Positions 33,501 to 38,579 of a DNA stretch of 64,000 bases are shown piece after piece. This stretch comes from Trissonchulus latispiculum (Eukaryota; Nematoda; Enoplea; Enoplida; Ironidae). The position numbers were made by a program, and so were the translations under genes. Location of the stretch: assembly GCA_030248195.1 (NCBI GenBank), contig JASAND010012522.1, forward strand, positions 42,603 to 106,602, read 5' to 3'. Below the pieces are notes generated by a model. It was not told the DNA's origin and made no database searches. It saw nothing but the letters and a program-made list of their open reading frames with translations. How positions within the stretch are numbered: position 1 is the stretch's first letter; each line of letters opens with the position of its first letter.

Positions 33501-33658
33501 AAAAAAGAAATATGTTTTATTGTAAAACAAAACCAGGTGCTCACCTTTGCCAATGAGACGTGATTTTTGGACAGAATCTCCTGGCATTCCAGTTCAGGTT
33601 TGGTGGAAGTGCTCTGAAGATTTCGAAATCCGTCAATCACTCCTCTAAACTTTTTCAT
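3169..33658 (-). CDS. STXBP5: tomosyn (syntaxin-binding protein 5 family), whole gene, C-terminus off window
   Basis: Tomosyn is a cytosolic WD40 protein whose C-terminal R-SNARE motif pairs with syntaxin and SNAP-25 and so inhibits vesicle fusion. Twenty exons were placed by similarity plus AG/GT junctions; reading phase agrees across exons 1 to 19. Diagnostic stretches are the N-terminus (MKKFRGVIDG), FGRPGV-like LLGRPGVD (exon 3), HLWNFRQKRPEIVHSLQF (exon 4), FENPYPMDLHESPVSF (exon 11), SYPEIIITG (exon 12) and HVIFYRFLKQE (exon 14). About 1,230 codons lie in the window, already more than whole vertebrate tomosyn (about 1,150), because of Gly/Ser/Pro-rich inserts in exons 8, 14, 15, 19 and 20. 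The second half of the propeller pair and the SNARE tail are not here. Introns carry most of the mobile elements described below, including a 6-kb compound insertion in the intron after exon 8. Confidence 0.93.
3515..5093 (-). other. intron between tomosyn exons 20 and 19
   Basis: No conserved exon recognised, though the phase mismatch suggests a short one may hide here. At 3945-4015 a run of ten G and a run of ten or so C face each other with GAAGGG/CCCTTC ends about 70 bp apart, a possible tiny foldback insertion. Confidence 0.4.
5094..6216 (-). CDS. STXBP5: tomosyn exon 19 (1.1-kb hypervariable linker)
   Basis: One 1,123-nt exon, open throughout (374 codons plus one base), from acceptor TATAG before 6216 to donor CCTG|GTAGGA at 5094. 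It is basic, Ser/Pro/Thr-rich and predicted disordered, with patches such as RRRKAKG and RRNSLSQPDLLKAL. The segment between the two tomosyn propellers is alternatively spliced and phosphorylated in vertebrates, and this exon occupies that place but is several times longer. No WD repeat is visible in it. GC content is clearly above the flanking introns. Confidence 0.85.
7422..7737. mobile_element. 316-bp hAT-like MITE with TCTCGG repeats
   Basis: An exact 8-bp duplication, CAAGGCTG, lies at 7414-7421 and 7738-7745. Ends are CAGGGTTGGGAG and the near-reverse-complement GCCCAACCCTG. Subterminal GTCTCG/TCTCGG hexamers repeat near both ends. 8-bp duplications with CAGGG ends are typical of hAT transposons. 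No coding capacity. Confidence 0.8.
7746..7970 (+). repeat. retroposon-like 3' fragment with CAA-rich tail
   Basis: The segment ends in a (CAA)n-like tail at about 7945-7968, as does LINE A. It is the target of the hAT-like element at 7422, whose left flank (about 7385-7421) should be part of the same fragment. It could be a SINE or a LINE 3' UTR; I recognise no specific family. Confidence 0.4.
9308..9411 (-). CDS. STXBP5: tomosyn exon 18
   Basis: Phase 1 entry, phase 0 exit; 34 full codons. Encodes a Ser/Asn/Pro-rich piece including ARSPGNSLEKN and SDAEAVNSP, the start of the inter-propeller linker (vertebrate counterpart has RSPRKSR and SGSPHNSDDE at this place). Acceptor TTTCCAG, donor GAG|GTTAAT. 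Confidence 0.8.
9865..9953 (-). CDS. STXBP5: tomosyn exon 17 (WD40)
   Basis: Encodes LLVYSTEQGLAVIDIVQH and more, matching the vertebrate segment LVVFGNCNGIAMVDYLQK. Enters in phase 2 from exon 16 and leaves with one base. Acceptor TTGTAG, donor ACA|GTAAGT. Confidence 0.88.
10206..10351 (-). CDS. STXBP5: tomosyn exon 16 (WD40)
   Basis: Encodes LKVYGGPQRRPAGYQAEL and, at its end, ALALNSAYGL, aligned with vertebrate LKVKNSPLKQSPGYQTEL and SLAVNSSYGL. Donor ACT|GTAGGT splits a Leu codon that exon 17 completes. Confidence 0.9.
10666..10833 (-). CDS. STXBP5: tomosyn exon 15
   Basis: Exactly 56 codons, phase 0 at both ends. Low-complexity: a Gly run of six, then SFEGRREQLQRQTSVSSA. It replaces the Pro/Ser-rich loop found here in vertebrate tomosyn. 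Acceptor TTTAG, donor AAG|GTATAT. Confidence 0.82.
10938..11345. repeat. 155-bp tandem repeat in intron
   Basis: Blocks starting GTTGYYCAGCTCGACGAGCT recur at about 10,970, 11,125 and 11,280, a period of 155 bp; the last two full units are nearly identical. The unit contains the palindrome AGCTCGACGAGCT with its centre at CGA. The short reading frames inside repeat from unit to unit and are not genes. Lies between tomosyn exons 15 and 14. Confidence 0.85.
11346..12408 (-). other. intron between tomosyn exons 15 and 14, left of exon 14
   Basis: AT-rich, with C-runs at 11,873 and 12,307. At 12,053 CAAGGCCGTACCCAG and at 12,330-12,345 CTGGGTGCAGGCCTG face each other as a possible eroded hAT-like pair, without a clear duplication. 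No coding signal. Confidence 0.4.
12409..12660 (-). CDS. STXBP5: tomosyn exon 14 (WD40)
   Basis: Exactly 84 codons, phase 0 to 0. Opens with VLYKLKTWKHFE (vertebrate VLYKLKTSKVFE), has an Ala/Gly/Ser insert, then LCAESRLLAVAGASGHVIFY, matching vertebrate CPESRMLCIAGVSAHVIIY. Acceptor TGTAG, donor ACG|GTTAGC. Confidence 0.93.
13122..13173 (-). CDS. STXBP5: tomosyn exon 13 (WD40)
   Basis: Short exon of 17 codons plus one base: GHEDGSVKFWDGSGLSLQ, matching vertebrate GHADGSVKFWDASAITLQ. Classic GH...WD repeat end. Acceptor TTCAG, donor CAG|GTATTT. Confidence 0.93.
13297..13364 (-). CDS. STXBP5: tomosyn exon 12 (WD40)
   Basis: Encodes NWPITGGESITSAFSYPEII and ends in ITG, matching vertebrate EWPINGG and SYPEIIITGH. 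The last codon is split GG|GTGGGC and completed by exon 13. Confidence 0.93.
13569..14189. mobile_element. 621-bp TTAA-flanked element with 87-bp perfect inverted repeats
   Basis: TTAA at 13,565-13,568 and 14,190-14,193. The arms at 13,569-13,655 and 14,103-14,189 are, as far as I can read, perfect reverse complements, starting TATGGGGCTAGG. No coding capacity. Long identical arms mean a young insertion or gene conversion. The right flank is the first unit of the 145-bp tandem array. TTAA target use suggests piggyBac-type mobilisation; the family is otherwise unknown to me. Confidence 0.8.
14190..15530. repeat. 145-bp tandem array with TGACCACTGGTCA palindromes
   Basis: Units recur every 143-148 bp (GGTCAATAGG/GGTCAGTAGG near 14,655, 14,798, 14,942, 15,088, 15,233, 15,381). 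Each unit holds two copies of the palindrome TGACCASTGGTCA about 30 bp apart, and the phrase GAAACGAGCGTAGTCGATTT. The first unit is split by the 422-bp element at 14,225. Weakly open frames on the minus strand recur in each unit but the period is not a multiple of three, so it is not coding. Confidence 0.88.
14225..14646. mobile_element. 422-bp G-run element, 15-bp perfect TIR, 5-bp TSD
   Basis: Inserted into the tandem array: TGACC at 14,220-14,224 and 14,647-14,651, with the empty site (GTTTGACCACTGGTCA) visible in neighbouring units. Ends are CTGGGCTTATTCTAG and its exact reverse complement. The interior consists of G/C homopolymer blocks separated by AAAATCG-like spacers, an AT-rich centre and the hairpin GGCTTCGCC. 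No coding capacity. The transposon superfamily is not clear. Confidence 0.85.
15531..16350. repeat. diverged array units with TTGAACCAG inverted repeats
   Basis: Degenerate relatives of the 145-bp unit occur at about 15,530-15,660, 15,840-15,940 and 16,250-16,350 (shared phrase CAGCGACCCCGATTTACT). Between them a segment starting AAAGTAACACCACCAGTGAA appears twice, 140 bp apart (about 15,970 and 16,110), each with CTGGTTCAA facing TTGAACCAG. This looks like the decayed edge of the satellite-like block. Confidence 0.75.
16785..16815. repeat. short perfect hairpin, second copy near 55,865
   Basis: ATGGGGGGCTC, three bases, then GAGCTCCCCCAT: an almost perfect 12-bp stem. A second copy with one compensating change on each arm lies at 55,865-55,893. 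Paired changes on both arms suggest that the fold, not the sequence, is kept. Confidence 0.55.
16948..17095 (-). CDS. STXBP5: tomosyn exon 11 (WD40)
   Basis: Encodes YPCFENPYPMDLHESPVSF, then ADCPADLIPALFQVGSKQKR, near-identical to vertebrate YPIFENPYPLSIHESPV and ADCPVDLIPALYSVGARQKR. This is one of the most conserved tomosyn signatures. Acceptor TTGCAG, donor AAG|GTTGGT. Confidence 0.96.
17228..17300 (-). CDS. STXBP5: tomosyn exon 10 (WD40)
   Basis: Encodes AQDPYAIAVLLRNDLVIVDL, matching vertebrate EPYAVVVLLEKDLVLIDL. The acceptor is a tandem TAGAAG: using the first AG ends the exon at 17,300, the second at 17,297; both keep frame and differ by one residue. Donor CCCGG|GTCAGT. Confidence 0.92.
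17329..17686. mobile_element. 358-bp G-run element with 5-bp TSD
   Basis: ATAAC at 17,324-17,328 and 17,687-17,691. Ends TCAGGGTATTTTTTA and its reverse complement. Same internal design as the 14,225 element: C/G homopolymer blocks, AATTTTCAAAAATTTTC, GGCTTCGCC hairpin, AT-rich centre. It begins 28 bp from tomosyn exon 10, inside the intron upstream of it in gene order. Confidence 0.82.
17813..19649. mobile_element. 1.84-kb TTAA-flanked element, host of a nested hAT-like element
   Basis: TTAA at 17,809-17,812 and 19,650-19,653. Ends GGTTGTGATTCCATTTGG and the reverse complement of GGTGGTGATTCCCTTTGG. No recognisable transposase. The 857-bp element at 18,007-18,863 sits inside it. Two partial relatives exist in the window: about 29,880-30,460 (reverse) and 53,844-54,200. 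It is therefore a repeated TTAA-type family in this genome. Confidence 0.75.
18007..18863. mobile_element. 857-bp hAT-like element (copy 1)
   Basis: 8-bp duplication GTTATGAC at 17,999-18,006 and 18,864-18,871. Ends TAGGGTTGG and the reverse complement of TAGGGATGGGCGCGG. Subterminal regions are full of TTTTTTCCATT/TTTTTTCCGG. No transposase. A second copy in opposite orientation lies at 35,952-36,988 with high similarity. Confidence 0.85.
19654..20228 (-). other. intron left of tomosyn exon 9
   Basis: No gene. A TACGTA/TATATACGTA-rich patch at 19,950-20,000 and G/C homopolymers at 19,818 and 20,140 are the only features. Confidence 0.5.
20229..20377 (-). CDS. STXBP5: tomosyn exon 9 (WD40)
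   Basis: Encodes EEWIVFSGGLPAEEPSW and then LRGKSTTVLEMEHQILAFLT, matching vertebrate EPFIILSGGL and MHGKSTAVLEMDYSIVDFLT. Enters completing a Gly codon, leaves with one base. Acceptor TTTCAG, donor CTG|GTAAGT. Confidence 0.95.
20540..22020. repeat. pair of diverged repeats plus a 56-bp tandem duplication and a G-run element
   Basis: A segment at about 20,560-20,890 and a relative at 21,748-22,015 share GGTTAGAACGATAGG, CACTCGCTGACCACTCTGCC and a hAT-like end (CAGTGGTGTACCGA / CAGTGGCGTACCGA). Between them a 56-bp unit starting TAATCATTGG is duplicated in tandem (21,641-21,696, 21,697-21,752). At 21,245-21,535 a G-run element has ends CTGGCTTATCCCTAG and the near-reverse-complement CTAAGGATAAGCCAG, flanked by CAACA/CAACG. 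Confidence 0.65.
23834..24334 (+). CDS. LINE A N-terminal protein: 2A-like leader and PHD-like zinc finger
   Basis: Starts at ATG 23,834. Residues 33-50 read YWALLLLLAGDIERNPGP, a hydrophobic stretch running into the 2A consensus D-I-E-x-N-P-G-P. Then CATCGQ, ILCTLCDQWAH, RC and ACPSC give a Cys4-His-Cys3 pattern like a PHD finger, followed by a Pro/Ser-rich tail. The frame stops at 24,334, but the +1 frame is open from about 24,197 and runs into the endonuclease. A one-base shift in the Pro-rich linker therefore separates this part from ORF2. Whether that is a mutation or a normal ORF1/ORF2 boundary cannot be told from one copy. Confidence 0.85.
   Translation: MEFNPVVSPLSSTPTCPRWTVGFLVGGPGRPVYWALLLLLAGDIERNPGPPNPRWPCATCGQAVRRSQYSILCTLCDQWAHAGRCAGLSVHALRSLSDHQISEYACPSCSTPPLARQPTPVTPGPLNTADRAGPPQSSRPSQPAQLPKSGQPSRPHPWSGCQAKST
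23930..23983 (+). other. 2A-like ribosome-skipping sequence in LINE A
   Basis: The core D-I-E-R-N-P-G-P (23,960-23,983) matches the D-[VI]-E-x-N-P-G-P 2A motif exactly and is preceded by a run of Leu, as in active 2A peptides. The expected event is release of a roughly 49-residue N-terminal peptide before the last Pro. Activity is inference from the motif. Confidence 0.9.
24399..28208 (+). pseudogene. LINE A ORF2: AP endonuclease, reverse transcriptase, RNase H (one stop codon)
   Basis: A single frame broken only by TGA at 25,143-25,145, where LINE B has Trp (RW.KKANW). Domains in order: endonuclease from MQWNIGTV (24,417) with LLQETW, VVAGDFNCHS and SDHNPIV; RT with AGPDEIDNELL, PISLTSC, ALIDFQRAFD, VPQGSGLSPLLF and the catalytic FADDLAIW (near 26,475); thumb ending about 27,050; RNase H with TDGAAKDG, SFRAEMLALS, YTDSQSL and IPGHAGLRGNEEAD (27,375-27,760); C-terminal CPQC...HLLLRC knuckle (about 28,040-28,090). 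All catalytic acids of RT and RNase H are present. Confidence 0.93.
28462..28754 (-). CDS. STXBP5: tomosyn exon 8 (WD40 with Gly/Ser/Thr insert)
   Basis: Encodes LAWHYEGKQFMCAHGDGSL and then TTWSVKNFQKPLQTIRPH, matching vertebrate VAWHHEGKQFICSHSDGTL and TIWNVRSPAKPVQTITPH, then an extra Gly/Ser/Thr-rich loop of about 45 residues before ITQLEWKHSRSG (vertebrate ILKVEFKTTRSG). Acceptor TTTAG, donor GG|GTAAGG. The Penelope-like element begins about 10 bp past the donor. Confidence 0.95.
29143..29518. mobile_element. 376-bp G-run element flanked by an 11-bp repeat
   Basis: ATGGTTCCGAG lies at 29,132-29,142 and 29,519-29,529. Inside, near the ends, TTAACACGGGG faces the reverse complement of GATAACGTGGGG. 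The interior has repeated GGGGTCTACCC phrases and an AATTTTTAGC-rich centre. The TIR does not start exactly at the duplication, so the exact ends are uncertain. Confidence 0.6.
29632..29715 (-). CDS. STXBP5: tomosyn exon 7 (WD40)
   Basis: Exactly 28 codons, phase 0 to 0: LLVGFEKGMVVLWDLKTRQG and on, matching vertebrate LLIGFESGTVVLWDLKSKKA. Acceptor TTTCAG, donor ACG|GTAAGT. Confidence 0.96.
29880..30460. repeat. fragment of the 17.8-kb TTAA family with a nested foldback MITE
   Basis: Reverse-oriented similarity to 17,830-19,160: TGATAGCATCGACAT/TTTTGCAAAAACTACAT on the left and CAAGAAATGGTGGATTATTT, AATATGTGCCCA on the right. It is split at 30,019-30,171 by a 150-bp foldback whose arms (TTACCCTGGATTGCA ... 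TGCAATCCAGGGTAA) extend about 55 bp each. Confidence 0.65.
30019..30171. mobile_element. 150-bp foldback MITE
   Basis: Arms of about 55 bp: TTACCCTGGATTGCA, AATAAGATTAGGACTAA, GCGGAGGAC-like, mirrored on the right with a few changes and a short loop. No coding capacity. Target duplication not clear beyond TTA/TAA at the tips. Confidence 0.7.
30733..30796 (-). CDS. STXBP5: tomosyn exon 6 (WD40)
   Basis: SVKTHPGAVIHLSDCSTDDG and a final Lys, matching vertebrate SKSHPGPVVHISDNPMDEGK. One base completes the split Ile codon from exon 5. Acceptor TATAG, donor AAG|GTAACA. Confidence 0.94.
31284..31418 (-). CDS. STXBP5: tomosyn exon 5 (WD40)
   Basis: VSYAHLPFQSKWLYVGTDKG, then GFQLSGYAINWNKAIG, matching vertebrate TFCHLPFQSKWLYVGTERG and SFTLSGYVIMWNKAIE. 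Acceptor TTCAG, donor AT|GTAAGT. Confidence 0.96.
31848..31948 (-). CDS. STXBP5: tomosyn exon 4 (WD40)
   Basis: GALVSVCKNDCLHLWNFRQ, then KRPEIVHSLQFQRER, matching vertebrate GALVSALADDTLHLWNLRQ and KRPAILHSLKFCRER. Acceptor TTTAG, donor ACG|GTCTTT. A G-rich insertion relic with CTCGCCGG (31,640-31,840) abuts the donor side. Confidence 0.96.
32138..32704. mobile_element. eroded hAT-like G-run element
   Basis: Left end CATTGGTGTAGCCAGG and right end CCTGGCTACGCGCCTG are imperfect inverted repeats of the CAGGCGCGTAGCCAGG type also seen at 46,702. Interior has GGGGGGGGAGGGGC and CCCCCCGATAGG. Flanks share only part of an 8-mer (TATATG), so the duplication is decayed. Confidence 0.55.
32767..32848 (-). 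CDS. STXBP5: tomosyn exon 3 (WD40)
   Basis: LGRPGVDYHLKHESDSEVLQ, then ILFLVNE, matching vertebrate FGRPGVECYCQHDSGAAVIQ and LQFLINE. One base completes the split Leu of exon 2; exits in phase 0 at GAG|GTTTGC. Confidence 0.95.
33117..33214 (-). CDS. STXBP5: tomosyn exon 2 (WD40)
   Basis: IIRHGFPHEPSCLAFDPIQK, then LLAIGNRTGSIRL, matching vertebrate TVRHGFPYQPSALAFDPVQK and ILAVGTQTGALRL. Acceptor CTGCAG, donor ACT|GTAAGC. Confidence 0.96.
33545..33658 (-). CDS. STXBP5: tomosyn exon 1 (N-terminus)
   Basis: 38 codons from ATG 33,658: MKKFRGVIDGFRNLQSTSTK, then an EILSKNHVSLAK end, matching vertebrate M+KF...VLDGL and ETLQSEHFQLCK. An in-frame ATG nine codons upstream (33,685) is possible, but the tomosyn family begins at the MKKF-like Met. 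Donor AAG|GTGAGC. Confidence 0.9.
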
Positions 33659-34736
33659 GATTAGGGAGTCCTCGTCAGGGCGCAAAACTTAGTCGTCCAA
33701 AATCAGTGCCAAACGTTCAGCACACACGTCGCTGTTGGCAAATGATTTAACGGATCACCATTTCGCAGCTCACACGGACAAATTTCGAGTATATATAAAC
33801 ATAGATCAGAGCATATCATCTATATTTTACGTACGTAAGGATATATAGTCTTCCTTGATAGCATACAATCAGAACATCCTCCTATAAAACAAGCACATAA
33901 CTTATTCCGTAGGGCTCAGCCAAATCCTTCCACATCATGACATGGCGAAGTTTGTGAAGTTTCGTGAACTGAACGCGATTTTCGCAAACACAGAAAAAAG
34001 ACCATGAAGGCGATATCGACAGATATCGCAAAAAAATATTGACAATTTTCGAGAACTTTCGTGAAAATCACAATCATATCAATGGCCAAGTCTGAACTGA
34101 AATAATTTTTTAAAGGAAATCAACAACCATACCACCAAGCACATGCTTCCTGTGGACTTCGTGTTGATATAATTGCAAATTCGCAAAAGTTGCCGAAAAG
34201 CGTCAACGTTCTTCGCTAACTGTATTTTCCACGCAGACTTCGCGATTGACGATTGCGATTATATTCTCGTGAAAGTTCGCAAAACCGGCAATATATAGCC
34301 AAAAATTATACATATAGTTCCATGCAGTATATGCAGACTTCACGACGGATGACTGTTATTTTCACGAAACTTCGCAAAATCGTCATTACTTTTCGCTGTC
34401 GATTTCGCCGTGATAATCGTATTCACCAAAGTTTGCAAAAATCGCGCGCAGTTCGCGAAATTTTACTAACGTCGCCATGTCATGATTGGAAGAATTTGGA
34501 AGAATTTTCCTGAGCCGTATACGTATATTGTATGAGTTGACACTATGAGTTTTAGAATATTCCGGTTCTTGGTACTGGAGATAAGCGCCCCCTTGTTGAC
34601 ACTTTATGGCAAGATTTCAATTTGGGGGATTAAAATGGCATGTTCGTCTATTATGTGGGTCTATTTTTTGCGAACGTTTGTGAACCTTGCAATATTTTCA
34701 CCAGGAGGGCGGGTATCTCCCCAAAATTTCAGGTCT
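33659..34736 (-). promoter_or_regulatory. upstream region of tomosyn with promoter-proximal MITE
   Basis: No coding signal between the tomosyn ATG and the end of LINE C at about 34,737, so the promoter and 5' UTR should lie here or just beyond. Half of it is the 553-bp MITE at 33,934. I could not identify a TATA box or initiator with confidence. Confidence 0.45.
33934..34486. mobile_element. 553-bp MITE with about 55-bp inverted repeats
   Basis: Ends ATCATGACATGGCGA and TCGCCATGTCATGAT, with imperfect arms of about 55 bp (GTTTCGTGAACT, GCGATTTTCGCAAAC). The interior repeats CGTGAAAGTTCGCAAAA-like phrases. No coding capacity. It starts about 280 bp upstream of the tomosyn ATG. Confidence 0.75.
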
Positions 34737-35931
34737 CTAGGTGCAGTTTGTCAGTGGGGGTAGATCTGAGGCAGCCAGTGATTTTACGAGCAGCTGTATT
34801 CTGTATCTTCTGCAGCTGCTCTCCCCAGCTGGGTGGGACAGATGGGTACCATGAACCCATACTGTAATCCAGCAGTGATCTAATGTAGGCAATGTAGATA
34901 CTTCTCAGATCTTCTTTTGATGGTCCCCATTGTCGACCGCTTAGAACACCTAGTATGGCTTGTCGGGGCATGCAACCTTCCTTCAGATTCCGGATGTGTT
35001 GGTTGAAATTCAGCTTCCAGTCGAAGGTAATTCCGAGAAATACAGGGTTAGGATCATATGGAAGAGGCCGCTGAAATAGGCTTAGTTGAGGGATATGTTT
35101 GGCTTGGCTGTTCTGTGTTGTGAAAATGCAGCACTGGCATTTATCGGTGTTGATATTCAGCTTCCATCGTAGCGACCATTTCTCGATCGCTGTCAGTGCT
35201 GCTTGTAGTTTCTGTTCAGCCTTTGCCAGGTCGGAGTCGGAAGTCCACAGGGCACGGTCATCTGCATAGATACTGGCTTCCACTCCTTGTGGAAGTTCTT
35301 CCAGGATGTCATTTATGAATACAATAAACAGTGTTGGTGACAGGACTGAGCCCTGTGGGACTCCTTGCCAAAAAATTTTCCGTTTCCCTTTGGTTCCATT
35401 GAACCTGATGCTGCCTCTTCGGTCAGATAAGAATTCATGGATCCACTTTACGCAGCACATCGAGACTCCACATCGCCCCAGTTTCAGCAGAAGGGCAGGG
35501 AGCAGGACAGTGTCAAAGGCTTTGGCAAAGTCAATTAGGGCCAGGACTGTGCGCTGAGCTGGTGGCTTTCGTTGAAAGATGGATTCAATGGATTCAATTA
35601 TCTTCCCGATCTGATCTTCTGTTCCTCTCAGACCTCTAAAGCCTGCCTGTCGCCTGTCCAGCTGATTTGTTGATTCAAGGTGGAACTGTAGTCGGGCTTG
35701 TATCATGCGTTCCATCAGATTCGCCGTGCAGCTGGTTAGGCTGACAGGCCGGTAGGAAGATATGGCACTGGCAGGTTTTCCTTTCTTCAATATTGGAATG
35801 ATGGTGGCCTCTTTCCATTGTCGCGGGACATTTTTCGTGCGCCAGGACTCATTAAACAGCTCCAGTAGGTAGTCCTTGGCCGGTGCAGACAGATTCTTCA
35901 GCAATTCATTTGAAATGCTGTCTGGACCCAC
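34737..35931 (-). pseudogene. LINE C reverse transcriptase palm and thumb
   Basis: One open frame of 400 codons: GPDSISNELLKNL, ATIIPILKKGKP, ALIDFAKAFDTV, VPQGSVLSPTLF, catalytic IYADDRALW and FLGITFDWKLNF. The two Asp of YADD are intact; Arg follows where A and B have Leu or Ile. Cut off on the left after the thumb (LHLE); the first part of the RT is at 37,667-38,100. Confidence 0.9.
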
Positions 35932-35951
35932 TCCTTTCTTAGTCTGTAGAA

Positions 35952-36988
35952 TAGGGATGGGCGCGGAAAAAAAGGACTGGAAAAAAGGTTTTTTCCGTTT
36001 TTTTCCATTTTTTTCCGATGGGGTGGAAAAAAATGGAAAAATATTCCTAATGTTATTTTAACGATTTTTACAGCAGAATATAATGTTTTCTGAACTTTTC
36101 CTGCGATTTCGCACTATTTACAACTTTTTCCGTGGGTCATAGTAGGTGGGGCATGGGCGCACCCAGGGGAGGGGTTTTGGGGGTTCCGACTCCTCCCTTT
36201 TTATCCGAATTACCCCCCAAAGTTTTTGGGGAGAAAGCAAAATCTGAGCAATTTTCAATGTTTAAAACCAAAAAATAGGAAAATTATCAGGTTCGACCCC
36301 CTCCCTTTTCAAAATCCTCGGTGCGCCCCTGAGGTGGGGGTATGCTAAATCTGACAAATTGTATTTGGGTTTTTTCGAAGCATCGGGAAAAAATGGAAAA
36401 ATATTCGAGACATTTTCTGGAAGTTAATTTATGAAATCAGAACATTAAGAAACTATCAAAAACACTGTTTAATGGACTAATAAGACAATATCCATGAAGT
36501 TGGGCAAATTCTGGGATTTAAGATTTTTTGCCATGGAATGTGCATATGGTTGCATAACTCAGGTAGACTTAACAATTCCATGTCTAACAGTGGAATGTTC
36601 AGTCAAAACCTTTTAAAACGTCTGATATTCTTTACTTTACGAGGTGTATTACCTGCGAAAACCACAGACCTGGTCTAGCAGAACCGTCAAGGTATACAGA
36701 AGTCACGTGTAGTTTATTCTACAGTATTGTCTGCTGAAAAAATTAATTCCTGTAATCAATACTGAAACCTTTGTAACCGCTTGTGTAAGTGCGCACAACA
36801 CGGTGGGGCTATTAAATATGTTGAAAACGGCTTTTATGCATGCAGAAAAATGAAATAACACTTAGCACATTTAGCACAACATTTAGCACATTGGTGAATT
36901 TTGGGGTGACCGGCAAAAAATGGAAAAAAATGGAAAAAAAATGGAAAAAAACCGGAAAAAAGGTTTTTTCCGGAAAAAACCAACCCTA
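35952..36988. mobile_element. 1.04-kb hAT-like element (copy 2) with nested MITE
   Basis: 8-bp duplication CTGTAGAA at 35,944-35,951 and 36,989-36,996. Ends TAGGGATGGGCGCGG and CCAACCCTA. Inverted relative to copy 1 at 18,007; the extra length is the 180-bp MITE at 36,152. Inserted into LINE C between the RT N-terminus and palm. Confidence 0.87.
36152..36331. mobile_element. 180-bp hAT-like MITE
   Basis: AGGTGGGG at 36,144-36,151 and 36,332-36,339; ends CATGGGCGCACCCA and the near-reverse-complement of CAGGGGCGCACCGA. The uninterrupted site is present in copy 1 of the host element (near 18,660), which confirms the insertion. Confidence 0.88.
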
Positions 36989-37023
36989 CTGTAGAAGCTG
37001 TAAGGCATTGTCCATTTCCAGCA

Positions 37024-37658
37024 CAGGGGTGCACTTAGGGGGGGGGGCGAACCAGACGTAAAGGAAAAATTTTAGTGATTTTTGCTTAATTTACCCTTAT
37101 TTCAGCGTTTTAAACCTTTCAATAGCAACTTTTTTAACATAAAATTACAAATTATGAAAATTTTTCTCGCCTGCAGCGCTTTTCTGGCTTAATTTCTTTA
37201 AATTTGTTGCGTTCCAAACGCATTTCATTTCGGATACGTACACAGTGTATATATTTCAAATCTTTTAATAAAGGTTGGCATTATAGATTGTTTATAATTT
37301 CAAAATATTCTCAACTTTTATTTATATAAATCTTTTTAAAGATCTCCATTGCGGATTTATTCATAGTTTTAAAATTTTCTCAACTTCTGGGGGGCTCCGC
37401 CCCCCAGACCCCCGTGTGGATGTACGGCAATTTCGAAATCTTGTCCATCTGGCGAAAGCAAACAATTTTTGATGCTCGATTCCCTCTTCAAAATCCTGGG
37501 TAAGCCCCTGTTCGGCGCGAAATTTATTCTATTTTTGTTTAATTTATATTCGCTTATTTTTGAATTCTAAACCTTTGTTTTCAAAAATTTTGCCCCCAGA
37601 CCCCCCAAATTTTTTTGAGGTCCGCCCCCCCTGAAAAAATTTCCTATGTGCGCCACTG
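37024..37658. mobile_element. 635-bp hAT-like MITE in LINE C
   Basis: TTCCAGCA at 37,016-37,023 and 37,659-37,666. Ends CAGGGGTGCACTTAGG and the reverse complement of CAGTGGCGCACATAGG. Interior has two GGGGGGC-rich blocks and a GGCTCCGCC hairpin. Related copies lie at 58,485-58,752 and, partial, near 48,384-48,720. Confidence 0.87.
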
Positions 37659-37666
37659 TTCCAGCA

Positions 37667-38559
37667 TAGTGTATATATTTATTACATAGGACATTGCCAT
37701 TGTTGGCATGGCAGCCGCAGCCCTGACGGAGGTTCTTCTTAGCTTCTCGTGCCATGGATTTTCCACTCCTGTCCAGCTTCACATAGCTTGTTTTCGCATA
37801 CTCTTTCGTGAAGACGTCCGCTTTCTGACGGTCCGTGACGAGTGTGGAGTTCCCATACACCGTGGTTAAGTCCTGATTTTGGGCAGCTTTCTTTCCATCC
37901 AGAGAGTGGATGACTTTCCACACTCTGGATGAATCTGTCTTGACAGTTAGGCCGTCCGCAAACCGCTGCCAGGCTGCTCTCTTCGCTCGATTGATGATGT
38001 CTACTGCTTCCCTTCTTGCTTCAGTGACCAGTGGCCTAGCCGCCGGGTCGTTGGCAGCCCGCCTGCGGGCTTCCTTGCCTCTACGCACTGCGGTTTCGGC
38101 TTCAGGGCACCACCAAGGGACAGGATTTCAAGGCTTCTGTGTCGGAATAGACTTCTTCGTCGCTGCCAGGACAGCTTCTGTGAAAATTCGGTTAGCACGG
38201 TGGACCCCGATATGTCGGGGGCTAGGTGCATGCCGAAGTCTGTCAGCCAGCAGGCGTCGAAATTTGTTCCAGTCTGGCTTGTTATAGTTGAATCTGTTGC
38301 TGCGGTTCTTCCGTTTTGAGGGCCCAGGTCTACCGTGATACCCAGCATAGGATAGGCAAATGGTCTGACAGCGAGACCGGCAGGGCTTCCCAGAACGTTA
38401 CCGGGAGTTTGGATGAGCGGACAATAGTTAGATCCGGTGCTGTTCCCTGTTCCTGGGCAGTGACTCCCGGCCTTGACTCCCGTGACCGTGACTCCCATCA
38501 TTCAGCACGGTCATACTTTCTTCCACGAGCCACTCATCCAGGATATCCCCTAGTTTATC
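37667..38559 (-). pseudogene. LINE C endonuclease end and RT N-terminus
   Basis: Frames are broken, but the line continues C: DILDEWLVEESMTVLN (near 38,500-38,550) aligns with LINE A ELLDWIANNAMVVAN; NPVPWW is near 38,115; then RAKRAAWQRFADGL, VWKVIHSLDGKKAA and TKEYAKTSY to 37,670. Stops and shifts make it non-functional. Confidence 0.8.
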
Positions 38560-38579
38560 TTCTTCTTCCTATTCCTGGA

